From an uncultured Alphaproteobacteria bacterium (lineage in GTDB: Bacteria > Pseudomonadota > Alphaproteobacteria > Micavibrionales > Micavibrionaceae), in assembly GCA_946481075.1 (NCBI GenBank), contig CAMLMC010000004.1, forward strand, positions 81,863-145,862: DNA of 64,000 nt. The letters run 5' to 3'. How positions within the stretch are numbered: the stretch's first letter is position 1; every line of letters starts with the position of its first letter. Positions 45,892 to 54,632 of the stretch are shown piece after piece. The position numbers and the translations under genes were made by a program. The notes under the pieces are model-generated. The model saw only the letters and a list, made by a program, of their open reading frames with translations, did not search any database and had not been told where the DNA came from.

Positions 45892-45931
45892 TGGATACAA
45901 ACTTGTTCTAACCCCAAGGAGAAAACGAACA

Positions 45932-46660
45932 ATGTCCTATGATCAATTCAACGCGCAGCAAACCGTGAGCCGCGGTTCAGCCGTTAGCTATGATGAGGGC
46001 CTGCGCGCCCACATGCAGCGCGTCTATAACCGCATGACGGCCGGTGTCCTTGTCACCGGTATCGTGTCGTGGTTTGTCGGTAACAGCCCGGCGCTCCTGT
46101 CGTTCTTCTTTTCCGGCCCCCAGAAATGGATCGTCATGCTGGCGCCACTTGCCGTCGTCATGTTCGGCTTCCGTCCTGACCGCATGAGCCCCGCGCAACT
46201 GCAACTGAGCTTCATTGTGCTCTCCGTTCTGTACGGAATCAGTTTCGGCACAATCTTCGCGGTCTTTACGGATGCGAGTATCGCGCAGGTGTTCTTTATG
46301 GCCACCGCCTTGTTTGCGGGTCTTAGCATCTTCGGCTATGTGACGAAGAAAAACCTGAGCGGTATGGGCACATTCCTTGTCATGGCCATGATCGGCCTTC
46401 TGGTCGTATCGCTCGGCACGGCGGGCGCGGCGGCTTTCGGTATGAATGTTTCGGGGCTTCAGCCTATCATCGCGGGTGCGGGCCTTCTGATTTTCTCCGG
46501 CCTCACCGCCTATGAAACACAACAGACCAAGGAAATGTATCATGCCTCGCACGGCGATGATGCCAATTCCCGCATGGCATGGGCCGCGGCGCTGAACCTG
46601 TATGTCAGCTTCATTGCCATCTTCCAATACCTGCTCCAGTTCATGGGGCAGCGCGAATAG
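45932..46660 (+). CDS. Bax inhibitor-1/YccA-family membrane protein
   Basis: A 242-residue polytopic protein with seven predicted helices. The family hallmarks LQPIIAGAGLLIFSGLTAYE (the end of helix 5-6) and the C-terminal LNLYVSFIAIFQYLLQFMG are present, as is HMQRVYNRMTAGVLVTGIVS near the start. Bacterial BI-1/YbhL-type proteins are thought to be calcium or proton leak channels and to interact with FtsH; here that is family knowledge only. It has its own promoter and a strong terminator, so it is monocistronic. Confidence 0.9.
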   Translation: MSYDQFNAQQTVSRGSAVSYDEGLRAHMQRVYNRMTAGVLVTGIVSWFVGNSPALLSFFFSGPQKWIVMLAPLAVVMFGFRPDRMSPAQLQLSFIVLSVLYGISFGTIFAVFTDASIAQVFFMATALFAGLSIFGYVTKKNLSGMGTFLVMAMIGLLVVSLGTAGAAAFGMNVSGLQPIIAGAGLLIFSGLTAYETQQTKEMYHASHGDDANSRMAWAAALNLYVSFIAIFQYLLQFMGQRE

Positions 46661-46707
46661 ATGGCAAAAACCGCTTCTGCGGCGCACAACCATAATCAAT
46701 TATTGTG

Positions 46708-46749
46708 TTAAAACCCCGGACCTTATGGTTTCCGGGGTTTTAACCTTTT
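46708..46749 (+). terminator. Strong, possibly bidirectional terminator after the BI-1-like gene
   Basis: A 13-bp perfect stem (TTAAAACCCCGGA with its complement) encloses a 10-base loop and is followed by a CCTTTT run; the A-tract on the other arm would also serve the opposite strand. Confidence 0.8.
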
Positions 46750-46844
46750 GGATATACATTTGTATTAAATTTGAAATACTTCGTGCGAAATAGAAAATAA
46801 AATCATAAGTTGTATAAATATTCGCCGTGAACAGGGGCCTAAAA

Positions 46845-48314
46845 ATGGGGATAGATGGCAAACAACGCATAGTCATTATCGATGATACGAAATCACTGGC
46901 GGAAATGTACGTCCATTCCCTTTCCCTTCTGGGTTATGATACAGCGATGGCCCACTCCGGTCAGGAACTGCTCGACCATCTTTCAGGCGGGCCGCAGCCT
47001 GATCTCCTAGTCCTTGATATCAAGCTCCCCGATATAGACGGCATAGAATTGCTGGCCCGCCTGAAACAGGGCGGGTTCGATGCGCCCGTTATCGTAGTCA
47101 CCGGCAACGGGTCCATCCATGTGGCAGTAGAGGCTATGCGGCAGGGCGCCGCCGACTTTCTGGTCAAACCCTTCTCCATCGAAAAATTGGGTGAAAGTGT
47201 GGAACGCACCATCGCCGCCGCGGGTTTGAGCGCCAAGGCAGATTCCATTCTCCCTGACGATATGTTTGCCCCGGAAGCGGGGGATGGCCAACTGCCAGGG
47301 CCTGCCAATGGCCGACGGCAGAATTTCGGCGGATTTATCGGCATTTCTCCCCCCATGCAGATTGTCTATGACATCATCGAAAATGCGGCAAAATCCAATG
47401 CCACTGTTTTCATCACGGGGGAATCCGGCACGGGCAAGGAAATCTGCGCTGAAGCCGTACACCGTTATTCCAAACGAAGCCGTGCACCCTTTATCGCCCT
47501 CAACTGCGCCGCAATCCCGCGGGAACTTTTGGAATCCGAACTTTTCGGCCATGTGAAGGGCGCGTTCACCGGCGCCGTTACGGACCGCGAAGGGGCCGTT
47601 GCCATGGCTTATGGCGGCACGTTGTTTCTGGATGAAATCGCCGAAATGGCGCCGGACATGCAAACAAAATTGCTGCGCTTCCTGCAAAACCTGACCTATC
47701 AGAAAGTCGGCGGAAACAAGGCAGAACGCGCGAATGTCCGCATTATTTGCGCCACCAACCGCGATCCGCTTGATGAAATCCGGCAAGGACGCTTGCGTGA
47801 GGATTTGTATTACCGCCTGCATGTCATACCGATCCGGATGCCTGCTCTGCGCGACCGGAAATCCGATATCATCGACCTTGCGGATTACTTCCTCAAACAA
47901 TATGCGCGGGAAGAAGGGAAACAGTTCCGCCAGTTTTCTCCCGAGGCGGAAAAGAGGCTGCTGGCCTATTCATGGCCCGGCAACATTCGCCAATTGCAAA
48001 ATATCGTGCGCGGAATCGTGGTCATGTATGACCGAAAGATCGTCTCGCCCGATTTGCTGCCCCCCGAACTCGATGACTGCCATATCGGTCCATCCGGTGC
48101 GATGGATGCTGCTTTCAACCGTGCGGAAATATTCCCCGATAATGGCAATGACGTCACGCCGCTTTGGAAAATCGAAAAATACGCGATCGAAAAGGCGATA
48201 GAGGTGTGCGACGGAAACATCCCCCGGGCGGCGGCCATGCTTGAAATATCGCCCTCCACCATCTACCGCAAGAAGATGAACTGGGACAAAGGCGGTGCCG
48301 GAGCCTACTTCTAA
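46845..48314 (+). CDS. Sigma-54-dependent response regulator (NtrC/LuxO class)
   Basis: A 489-residue activator: receiver domain with phosphorylation site Asp58 ([13 protein letters not shown]) and DFLVKPFS lysine, an AAA+ domain with Walker A GESGTGKE (about residue 195), the sigma-54 contact loop GAFTGA, and a C-terminal Fis-type helix-turn-helix ([20 protein letters not shown]). ATG 46845 is preferred to a GTG at 46827 because AGGGG is 8 bases upstream. No histidine kinase is adjacent. It could activate the two sigma-54 promoters seen in this window; that is inference. Confidence 0.92.
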   Translation: MGIDGKQRIVIIDDTKSLAEMYVHSLSLLGYDTAMAHSGQELLDHLSGGPQPDLLVLDIKLPDIDGIELLARLKQGGFDAPVIVVTGNGSIHVAVEAMRQGAADFLVKPFSIEKLGESVERTIAAAGLSAKADSILPDDMFAPEAGDGQLPGPANGRRQNFGGFIGISPPMQIVYDIIENAAKSNATVFITGESGTGKEICAEAVHRYSKRSRAPFIALNCAAIPRELLESELFGHVKGAFTGAVTDREGAVAMAYGGTLFLDEIAEMAPDMQTKLLRFLQNLTYQKVGGNKAERANVRIICATNRDPLDEIRQGRLREDLYYRLHVIPIRMPALRDRKSDIIDLADYFLKQYAREEGKQFRQFSPEAEKRLLAYSWPGNIRQLQNIVRGIVVMYDRKIVSPDLLPPELDDCHIGPSGAMDAAFNRAEIFPDNGNDVTPLWKIEKYAIEKAIEVCDGNIPRAAAMLEISPSTIYRKKMNWDKGGAGAYF

Positions 48315-48382
48315 GAGGCTTGACCTCCTCCCCTTTTCGCGCCTTAATCGGGTATTATTCATTTACGAAAAAGGGGATAGTC

Positions 48383-48787
48383 ATGCTTAAGGAGTTCAAG
48401 GAATTTATTGCGCGCGGCAATGTGTTCGATATGGCCGTCGGTATTGTCATGGGCGCGGCTTTTACCGCCATCGTCAACTCCGCCGTCGCGGATCTCGTGA
48501 TGCCTATTGTCGGCGTTTTGACCAGCGGGGTTGATTTCGGCGATAAATTCATCGCCCTCAATGGCGGGGAATACGCAACGCTCGCGGCAGCCAAAGAGGC
48601 GGGTGCGCCGGTTCTGACCTATGGCGTTTTCGTCAACGCCGTGATCAATTTCCTGATCGTGTCCTTTGTCATCTTCACCCTGATCAAACAGGTCAACCGC
48701 CTGAAGAAAAAGGAGGCGGAAGCGCCATCCGCACCGGCGGCCGATATCGTGCTGCTGACAGAAATCCGCGATCTTTTGAAAAAGTAG
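48383..48787 (+). CDS. mscL: Large-conductance mechanosensitive channel
   Basis: A 134-residue MscL. The N-terminus [20 protein letters not shown] leads into the pore helix, with the second helix [20 protein letters not shown] and the C-terminal [10 protein letters not shown] bundle. It opens under membrane tension to relieve osmotic downshock. The start is set at the ATG preceded by AAGGGG. A terminator follows. Confidence 0.95.
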   Translation: MLKEFKEFIARGNVFDMAVGIVMGAAFTAIVNSAVADLVMPIVGVLTSGVDFGDKFIALNGGEYATLAAAKEAGAPVLTYGVFVNAVINFLIVSFVIFTLIKQVNRLKKKEAEAPSAPAADIVLLTEIRDLLKK

Positions 48788-48811
48788 CCAAGATTTTCTG
48801 CAACAAGCACA

Positions 48812-48839
48812 AACGGCGGGCGAAAACCCGCCGTTTTTT
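48812..48839 (+). terminator. Rho-independent terminator after mscL
   Basis: AACGGCGGG / CCCGCCGTT stem with a six-base loop, followed by a TTTT run; it starts 25 bases after the stop. Confidence 0.85.
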
Positions 48840-48954
48840 GCCGTAAGGCATGTCCTGTGCGCCGCGCCGGCTTTATTTTGGCCAATCCGTCTTTTTCGCT
48901 TGAAATGCCCGTCCACTTTCCCTATTTTCGCGCCTGTTACTTTCCTTGGCGTGT

Positions 48955-49030
<76 letters not shown>

Positions 49031-49323
49031 AATTTTTCTCACAAGTCATACTCCGCGTATAATCAGGTCTATTGGTCCGTTTTAAAACCAGCCACAGTGA
49101 TCCCATACTACCTTAGAGCGTGACATATAGCGTTCTGACAAATAATGCGCGGTGCGCAGGCTTTATTGCCTTGCAAAATGCGAAGTCAGTTGACCGCTTC
49201 GATAAAATACATACCATGTAATTCTAAAGTACTCTTTACTTCCCTCCGCGTTATACCAGTCCTTAATCTTTTTAGGACATCTTTGTATTATTAACATTCA
49301 CACTCTCCAGGAGACTTTTCGAC

Positions 49324-49881
49324 ATGAAAGCTATGCTCGTGCGTACCCTTGCGGTCGCCATTCTCGGTTTGACTATGACTGCCCCCGCTATGGCACAGGA
49401 TTATGCCGCCAAGGCGCAAAATCTGATCGACACCAAACTCAAGGCGCTGGCCGCCGATCCCGAGATCGTCGCCGCCGTCAAAGCGCAGAACGAAAAACAC
49501 GCCACACTGACACAAACAGATATCGACGCCCTGGATAAAAGATGGAAAGACGGCGAAGCCGCGCTGATCGACGGCGTCCTTGGCAATGCGACTTCTGCAA
49601 AGTTGAAAGGCATCATTGAAAGTGAAGGCGGCCTGTTTACGGAGCTGTTCATCACGGACAACAAGGGCCTGAATGTGGGTCAGAACGATAAAACATCTGA
49701 TTTCTGGCAAGGCGATGAGCCCAAGTGGCAAAAACCATCCAAGGGTGAAAACGATATCACCGAAGTTGAGATGGATGAATCCACACAAACCTATCAAATG
49801 GGCATCTCCGTTCCGATTATGGACGGCGGCACATTCATCGGCGCACTGACGGCCGGCGTCAACGCCGAAATGCTCGAATAG
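49324..49881 (+). CDS. Periplasmic PDC/Cache-type sensory protein
   Basis: A 185-residue exported protein: signal peptide (1-24, PAMA cleavage), an N-terminal helix, and a PDC/single-Cache fold with LFTELFITDNKGLNVGQNDK, DFWQGDEPKWQKP and MGISVPIMDGGTFIGALTAG, typical of extracytoplasmic ligand-binding domains. No membrane or output domain is present. The chemoreceptor gene begins 49 bases downstream on the same strand. It may present a ligand to that receptor; this is inference. The 293 bases upstream, between the tRNA and this gene, show no other gene. Confidence 0.8.
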   Translation: MKAMLVRTLAVAILGLTMTAPAMAQDYAAKAQNLIDTKLKALAADPEIVAAVKAQNEKHATLTQTDIDALDKRWKDGEAALIDGVLGNATSAKLKGIIESEGGLFTELFITDNKGLNVGQNDKTSDFWQGDEPKWQKPSKGENDITEVEMDESTQTYQMGISVPIMDGGTFIGALTAGVNAEMLE

Positions 49882-49930
49882 AATATTCGAACAAACCCTT
49901 TTCATTTTAGAAGAAAACAAGGTTGATCCA

Positions 49931-51568
49931 ATGTTACCAGGCTTTATCAAATCATCTATCTCCGCCCAATTGCTCAGCGTTGTTTTCGTCGTCGTCACGG
50001 TCTGCCTGACCGTGACGGCCTTTGTTTCCATCAATCAAATTAGCAGCGAATACCTGAACCTCTTCCGCAGTGCTCATCAGGAGAAGTCGGCCTTGCTGAC
50101 CAGCCAGATGGAAGGCGCTTTCAAATGGAAGAAGGCGGACGGTATTGATCTTGCCATCAAGTCGGTCAAGGAAAACGATGAAGCCAATTTAAGCCTGTTC
50201 ATGGCGGTGCTGGCGGATGGTTCCACTTTACATGAATATAAAACCCAGACTTTAAATCCTTATACCGGTGAATTTCCGCCCAAGGACATCATGGACAAAA
50301 TGAAGGAAGGTAAAACGGTTACTCTCGAAACCGGAGGTCACTTCCTTGCGTTTGTTCCTTCTTTCTATCCCAAGGATCAAAGCTTCCTGGGTTATAGCGG
50401 CTATGCCTGGACCTTGCAGGAAGTCAAAAAGGATATCGCAACGATCATGATCGGCATGGGAGTCACCTTTCTGATCGTGCTTGGCGTCCTCGTCACCACG
50501 CTGGGGTTATTCCTGCGTGTGCTGGCAGTACGTCCGTTGAACCGCCTTGTCACCGTCATGGAAAGCTTATCTGCGGACAACACAGATATCGAGATTCCTT
50601 ATGGCGAGCGTGCCAATGAAATCGGTAAGATCGCCAAAACCCTTGCCATCTTTAAAGAGCGTGTCATTGAGCGCAAAAGCATGGAAGCCGAAAGAGTTCG
50701 TTCGCGCGAACAAGCCGAGGAAAAACGGAAAGCCGATATGCGAGAGCTTGCCAGCAGTTTTGAAGCGCGCGTGCAGGGCATCATCCAGACTGTCGCCGCC
50801 GCAACAACGGAATTGTTCCATTCGGCGCAAGGCGTCAATAATGTTGTCGAGAAGACCAGAAGCCTTTCGGGACAAGCCCGTGATGCATCAGGCCGCGCCA
50901 GCAACAATGTGACTAATGTCGCAGAGGCTGTGACCGAGCTGGCGCAAAGCGTGCAGTCGGTATCACAGCAGGTTCAGGTTTCAAACGACAACGTGACCAC
51001 GGCAACCAAGGTGGTGGATGAGGCAGACAGACAGGCGCTCGCGCTCGCGCAGGCCGCTGAAAAAATCGGTGAGGTCACTGGTCTTATTTCCGACATCGCA
51101 AGCCAGACCAATCTTCTGGCCCTGAATGCGACCATCGAAGCGGCCCGCGCCGGTGAGGCCGGGAAAGGCTTTGCCGTTGTGGCGCAGGAAGTCAAAAATC
51201 TGGCCAGCCAGACGGATGTTTCCATCACGGAAATTCAAAAGGTGATCGAGGAAATGCAGGGCGTCAGTTCGGCCATCGTTGCGCGGATGAGGGAGGCCAA
51301 GGATTCCGTTCTTCAGATTCAGGAATCCGCCAACGGAATTTCCATCGCCATCGGCGAACAATCGGCAGGGACCCAGCATATTGCCACCAACATGGATATG
51401 GTTGCGCAGGAAACCGGCTTTGTGAACAGCAGCATCACCGAACTGGATCATCAGGCGGAACAGGCCAAGCAGGTTTCGGACGAATTATCACAGGCCGCCC
51501 AGGAACTATCGGTTCAGGCGGAACGTCTCCAATCCGAAGTAACGGCTTTCCTGAAGGAAATTGCCTAG
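49931..51568 (+). CDS. Methyl-accepting chemotaxis protein
   Basis: A 545-residue transducer: N-terminal helix (about 13-34), a periplasmic sensory domain (about 36-168), a second helix (about 172-196), a HAMP domain (about 197-250, LAVRPLNRLVTVMESLSADN) and a signalling coiled coil whose hairpin tip includes GLISDIASQTNLLALNATIE and AARAGEAGKGFAVVAQEVK. It has no obvious CheR-binding C-terminal pentapeptide. It follows the PDC protein gene and is probably cotranscribed with it. Confidence 0.93.
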   Translation: MLPGFIKSSISAQLLSVVFVVVTVCLTVTAFVSINQISSEYLNLFRSAHQEKSALLTSQMEGAFKWKKADGIDLAIKSVKENDEANLSLFMAVLADGSTLHEYKTQTLNPYTGEFPPKDIMDKMKEGKTVTLETGGHFLAFVPSFYPKDQSFLGYSGYAWTLQEVKKDIATIMIGMGVTFLIVLGVLVTTLGLFLRVLAVRPLNRLVTVMESLSADNTDIEIPYGERANEIGKIAKTLAIFKERVIERKSMEAERVRSREQAEEKRKADMRELASSFEARVQGIIQTVAAATTELFHSAQGVNNVVEKTRSLSGQARDASGRASNNVTNVAEAVTELAQSVQSVSQQVQVSNDNVTTATKVVDEADRQALALAQAAEKIGEVTGLISDIASQTNLLALNATIEAARAGEAGKGFAVVAQEVKNLASQTDVSITEIQKVIEEMQGVSSAIVARMREAKDSVLQIQESANGISIAIGEQSAGTQHIATNMDMVAQETGFVNSSITELDHQAEQAKQVSDELSQAAQELSVQAERLQSEVTAFLKEIA

Positions 51569-51604
51569 CCGTTACCTCCTTTTTATTCGAAAAATTTTAC
51601 AGGG

Positions 51605-51634
51605 CGGGCCAAAAACCAAGGGTTTGGCCCGTTT
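51605..51634 (+). terminator. Hairpin terminator after the chemoreceptor gene
   Basis: CGGGCCAAA and TTTGGCCCG form a 9-bp stem with a 9-base loop, but only TTT follows, so termination strength is uncertain. Confidence 0.5.
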
Positions 51635-51672
51635 CCTATACCATATTGGTTAACAAATTATGAAAAAATATC

Positions 51673-51688
51673 TGGCACTGCTCTTGCA
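51673..51688 (+). promoter_or_regulatory. Sigma-54 promoter before the 51794 gene
   Basis: TGGCACTGCTCTTGCA is a full match to the -24/-12 consensus TGGCAC-N5-TTGC. It lies 105 bases upstream of the ATG and leaves a 5' leader with three short hairpins. Confidence 0.7.
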
Positions 51689-51793
51689 TTTATGGTAATA
51701 ACCGTTCGAGATTAAGCTCGGCAAGGGGCTAAATAACCTTGTACAGGCCATCGCGTGGTGCGATCCTGAAACGGAAAAGAAAGAGAGACTAGA

Positions 51794-52129
51794 ATGCTTC
51801 GCTTTATCTTTGTCTGCATGGCCATGGTGTGCCTGTCGCTTTTGTCGATCGCCAGCCAGTATATGCTGAACAACGGGCAATCCGGCGCGGCGCCTTCCGC
51901 AACCGTCGCGGCGGTTCAGCAAGATACGCTTCCTTCCGGCCCCAGCTTTGAAGAAATTTACGCCAGCGCGCCGCAGGCCGATTTTGCCGATGACGCCGCC
52001 GCTCTGAACAACATCGAAACTGCGGCGGGCAGTGATGAATTCTCCGCAGCCTTCACCAACACGGCGCCAAAGGCGCTGGCCGATGAAGAAGTGACGACGG
52101 TCAACGGCATGGAAATACTACGCCCGTAA
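51794..52129 (+). CDS. Small exported or membrane-anchored protein of unknown function
   Basis: A 111-residue protein with an N-terminal hydrophobic segment (about residues 4-23, FIFVCMAMVCLSLLSIASQY), serving as signal or anchor, and an acidic, Ala-rich, low-complexity remainder. No family is recognised. The sigma-54 promoter at 51673 and the nearby chemotaxis genes hint at a motility link. A bidirectional terminator follows. Confidence 0.7.
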   Translation: MLRFIFVCMAMVCLSLLSIASQYMLNNGQSGAAPSATVAAVQQDTLPSGPSFEEIYASAPQADFADDAAALNNIETAAGSDEFSAAFTNTAPKALADEEVTTVNGMEILRP

Positions 52130-52147
52130 TCATACGGTCAACGCGAT

Positions 52148-52180
52148 AAAAAACCGGGTCATCTGCCCGGTTTTTATTTT
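52148..52180. terminator. Bidirectional terminator between the 51794 gene and the TpsB gene
   Basis: AAAAACCGGG / CCCGGTTTTT stem with a seven-base loop, flanked by A and T tracts on both sides; it serves the two convergent genes. Confidence 0.8.
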
Positions 52181-52182
52181 TT

Positions 52183-53928
52183 CTAAAATCTTTTATTGAT
52201 GCTGAAATACACTTTCGGGTCTTTGTCCCCTTCGGTGGACACGCGCCGCGTCAGCGGCTTTGCCACCGCCACATTCGCATCGATGTCATAGGGAAGGTCA
52301 AAGCGCATGCCTGCACCGACAGAAGCAATGGAATCACGCTCCTGCGCCGCCGTCGTTGCGTCCTTGTTCCAGACCGTGCCTACATCATAGAAGCCATAGA
52401 GCTGATAGCTATCGACAAAACGGCTGTCGATGTCGACCGGTTCTTTCCATTGCAATTCGACCTTCGCGGCCAGGCCGTCATCACCTGTGATTTCGGATGG
52501 GTCGTATCCGCGGCCGCTATTGATACCGCCGACACCGAATTCTTCCGAAGATAGCAAGGCGTTGCTAGCCCATTGACCGCGCGCGCCGACAAGAAGATTG
52601 ACCCCGTTCGTGATGCGCTGCAACCGTTGCAATTCAACTTCCAACTTGGTGAATTGCGGATCGGCATTGGCGCGGGTCATGTTTGCATCGCCTTCCTCGC
52701 TGGTGCCGAAAAGGTTCAGACCTTTTGAGATTTCCGCATCGATCGTATTGGCACCAATCCCCAGAAGCGTATCAAGGAATTCATAGCGGGCACCGGCGCG
52801 CAGGGCCACGATGCGGTCCATGCGTGTGTCTTCGATATTGTTGGCGCTGCGCACCTTCCGCCAGTCGAGCGTGAGGCGGCTATTCAGGTTTTCCGAACGG
52901 GAGCGGATGATGGGATGGACGAGGCCCGCGCTCAGCGTCCAGGCATTGCCGCGCACATCAAACTGGTCGAGATTCCACCCGGGTTCGGTGTCCGCTACCG
53001 TTCCCGAAAACCGGATGCGTGTGCCGTAGGGGCCAACCGGCTGTTCATAGCTCAGAGCGCCATAGGAAAGCTCACGTTCCGAATTGATGGGAGCGTGTAC
53101 GATCTGCGCTGTAATGGCTTCATTCAGACCCAGCATCGAATTCAATGTAACCGCGCCTGTCGCCTGTGTCGGGCCGAGGTAGCGACTGCCGTAATTATCA
53201 AGGCCGATCAAACCGTCAACCGGATCATAATCCACGATGATCAGGATATCGGCAGCGCCCGTTACACTGGGTGAAGGGCTTAAAACGCTCCGCGCCGTTA
53301 CGCCCGGCAAATCATTGATGATCAGCAATTCGCGTTCGAGATCGCGGGCATTGAGCGGCCCGCCCGTGCGGATTTGACGCGCATAGGATTCGATATTCGC
53401 CATGTTGACGTTGCCGGCGTTTTCCGATTGTTCGATCCTGATCTGGTCTATGAATCCTTCAACGACACGAAGCGTGACATTACCGCCTTCTATTTCCTGC
53501 GGCGGCACGACAACCTGCGTCAGGATGTACCCATCATTGCGGTATTGAAGCATCAGCTCGTTGGCAATCGCATAAACATCGGCAAGGCTTTGCGTTGTTC
53601 CCAGACGGTGTTGATACACAGTGGCCAGTTCTTCGCCCGTGTAGACCGAATTGCCTTCGACATTGATGCTATTCAAGGTGAATGTGATTTTTTCGGCGCC
53701 GTCCGGTGCACCCACTGCCTGCGGACGATTCACGCGTATTTCCGGCTCCACCCGTGGCATCATGTCTGGCTGACGGAATTCTTCACCGGCACGGGCGGGG
53801 TCCGCGATCGTGCTCTGGTTGTTAAGCTGCGCATATGCCGCCGATGTAAAGAAGGTGCCGGCCATTAAAAGACCGAGTGCGCGAGCGCCAAAGCCCAGAT
53901 GAGAATGCATGTTGCGTGCGGCTGTCAT
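52183..53928 (-). CDS. Two-partner secretion outer-membrane transporter (TpsB/ShlB/FhaC family)
   Basis: A 581-residue protein: signal peptide (about 1-33, AYA cleavage), two POTRA domains (about 80-230; LNSINVEGNSVYTGEELATV, VPPQEIEGGNVTLRVVEGFI), then a 16-strand beta-barrel with the lock helix and the conserved YDVGTVWNK-type region and a terminal KVYFSINKRF. Such proteins export a large TpsA partner across the outer membrane. No TpsA with a TPS domain is found within the window, so it is an orphan here, unless the partner lies elsewhere. Confidence 0.93.
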   Translation of the reverse strand: MTAARNMHSHLGFGARALGLLMAGTFFTSAAYAQLNNQSTIADPARAGEEFRQPDMMPRVEPEIRVNRPQAVGAPDGAEKITFTLNSINVEGNSVYTGEELATVYQHRLGTTQSLADVYAIANELMLQYRNDGYILTQVVVPPQEIEGGNVTLRVVEGFIDQIRIEQSENAGNVNMANIESYARQIRTGGPLNARDLERELLIINDLPGVTARSVLSPSPSVTGAADILIIVDYDPVDGLIGLDNYGSRYLGPTQATGAVTLNSMLGLNEAITAQIVHAPINSERELSYGALSYEQPVGPYGTRIRFSGTVADTEPGWNLDQFDVRGNAWTLSAGLVHPIIRSRSENLNSRLTLDWRKVRSANNIEDTRMDRIVALRAGARYEFLDTLLGIGANTIDAEISKGLNLFGTSEEGDANMTRANADPQFTKLEVELQRLQRITNGVNLLVGARGQWASNALLSSEEFGVGGINSGRGYDPSEITGDDGLAAKVELQWKEPVDIDSRFVDSYQLYGFYDVGTVWNKDATTAAQERDSIASVGAGMRFDLPYDIDANVAVAKPLTRRVSTEGDKDPKVYFSINKRF

Positions 53929-54125
53929 TTTCTGCCCCGAAAAAAAATCAATATTTTATGATGGGGCCTTTATAAGCCCGTATGGAAAAATGCTTATCAG
54001 ATACCCTTGCCGAAAATACGCGATTTTCCTTTGTAGATCAATGCGCAAGCCACATTTTGTATATTAGAGACGTCAGGAAGAAGCAGGCACGAAGCTGTCC
54101 GCCGCATATAAAAAATCAATACATA

Positions 54126-54602
54126 TCAATGTTTTAAATCCAGGCCTGACAATTTTGCAACATAGGCGACAAAATCGGGATCCTCCCCTTTCATAAGGGC
54201 CGGGAGGGCCGCCACGAAGTTCGGTTTGTCCAGCCACGATTGGATGTAATCGACCCAGCTGTTCCACATACGTTGATAGGCGGGATCCTTTTCGCTTTCG
54301 AGAAGGATAAAGGCGCGTTCAAAAAGCGATATCAGCATCTCATAGAGAATATATTGCCGCCGCTGTGTTTCGGGGTCGCCGCTAGGCTGGCTATGCATGT
54401 CGAGCTCGGGATATTCAAACAGTTTTTCCTGAATCTCGGCGTAGTGCCCCATCAGCTTGTCATAGATTTCTTCCTGTTCGTTCTGCCGCTCTTTGCGTTC
54501 TTGAAGCATGAACGTACCCACCGCCAGCGGTATACCGACCACCGTGGCGATATAGCTGAGCAGTTCCATGAATTCGAGCAATGTGAAGCCGAAAATGATC
54601 AT
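54126..54602 (-). CDS. Membrane-anchored small protein, DUF4760-like
   Basis: A 158-residue protein with an N-terminal helix (about 8-31, LEFMELLSYIATVVGIPLAV) followed by a helical cytoplasmic domain with YILYEMLISLFERAFILLE and WNSWVDYIQSWL. It resembles DUF4760-type proteins of unknown function. The 197 bases upstream, toward the TpsB start, contain nothing I can identify. Confidence 0.6.
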   Translation of the reverse strand: MIIFGFTLLEFMELLSYIATVVGIPLAVGTFMLQERKERQNEQEEIYDKLMGHYAEIQEKLFEYPELDMHSQPSGDPETQRRQYILYEMLISLFERAFILLESEKDPAYQRMWNSWVDYIQSWLDKPNFVAALPALMKGEDPDFVAYVAKLSGLDLKH

Positions 54603-54632
54603 AACCCCATTGTCGCACGAAATGGGCAGGTG

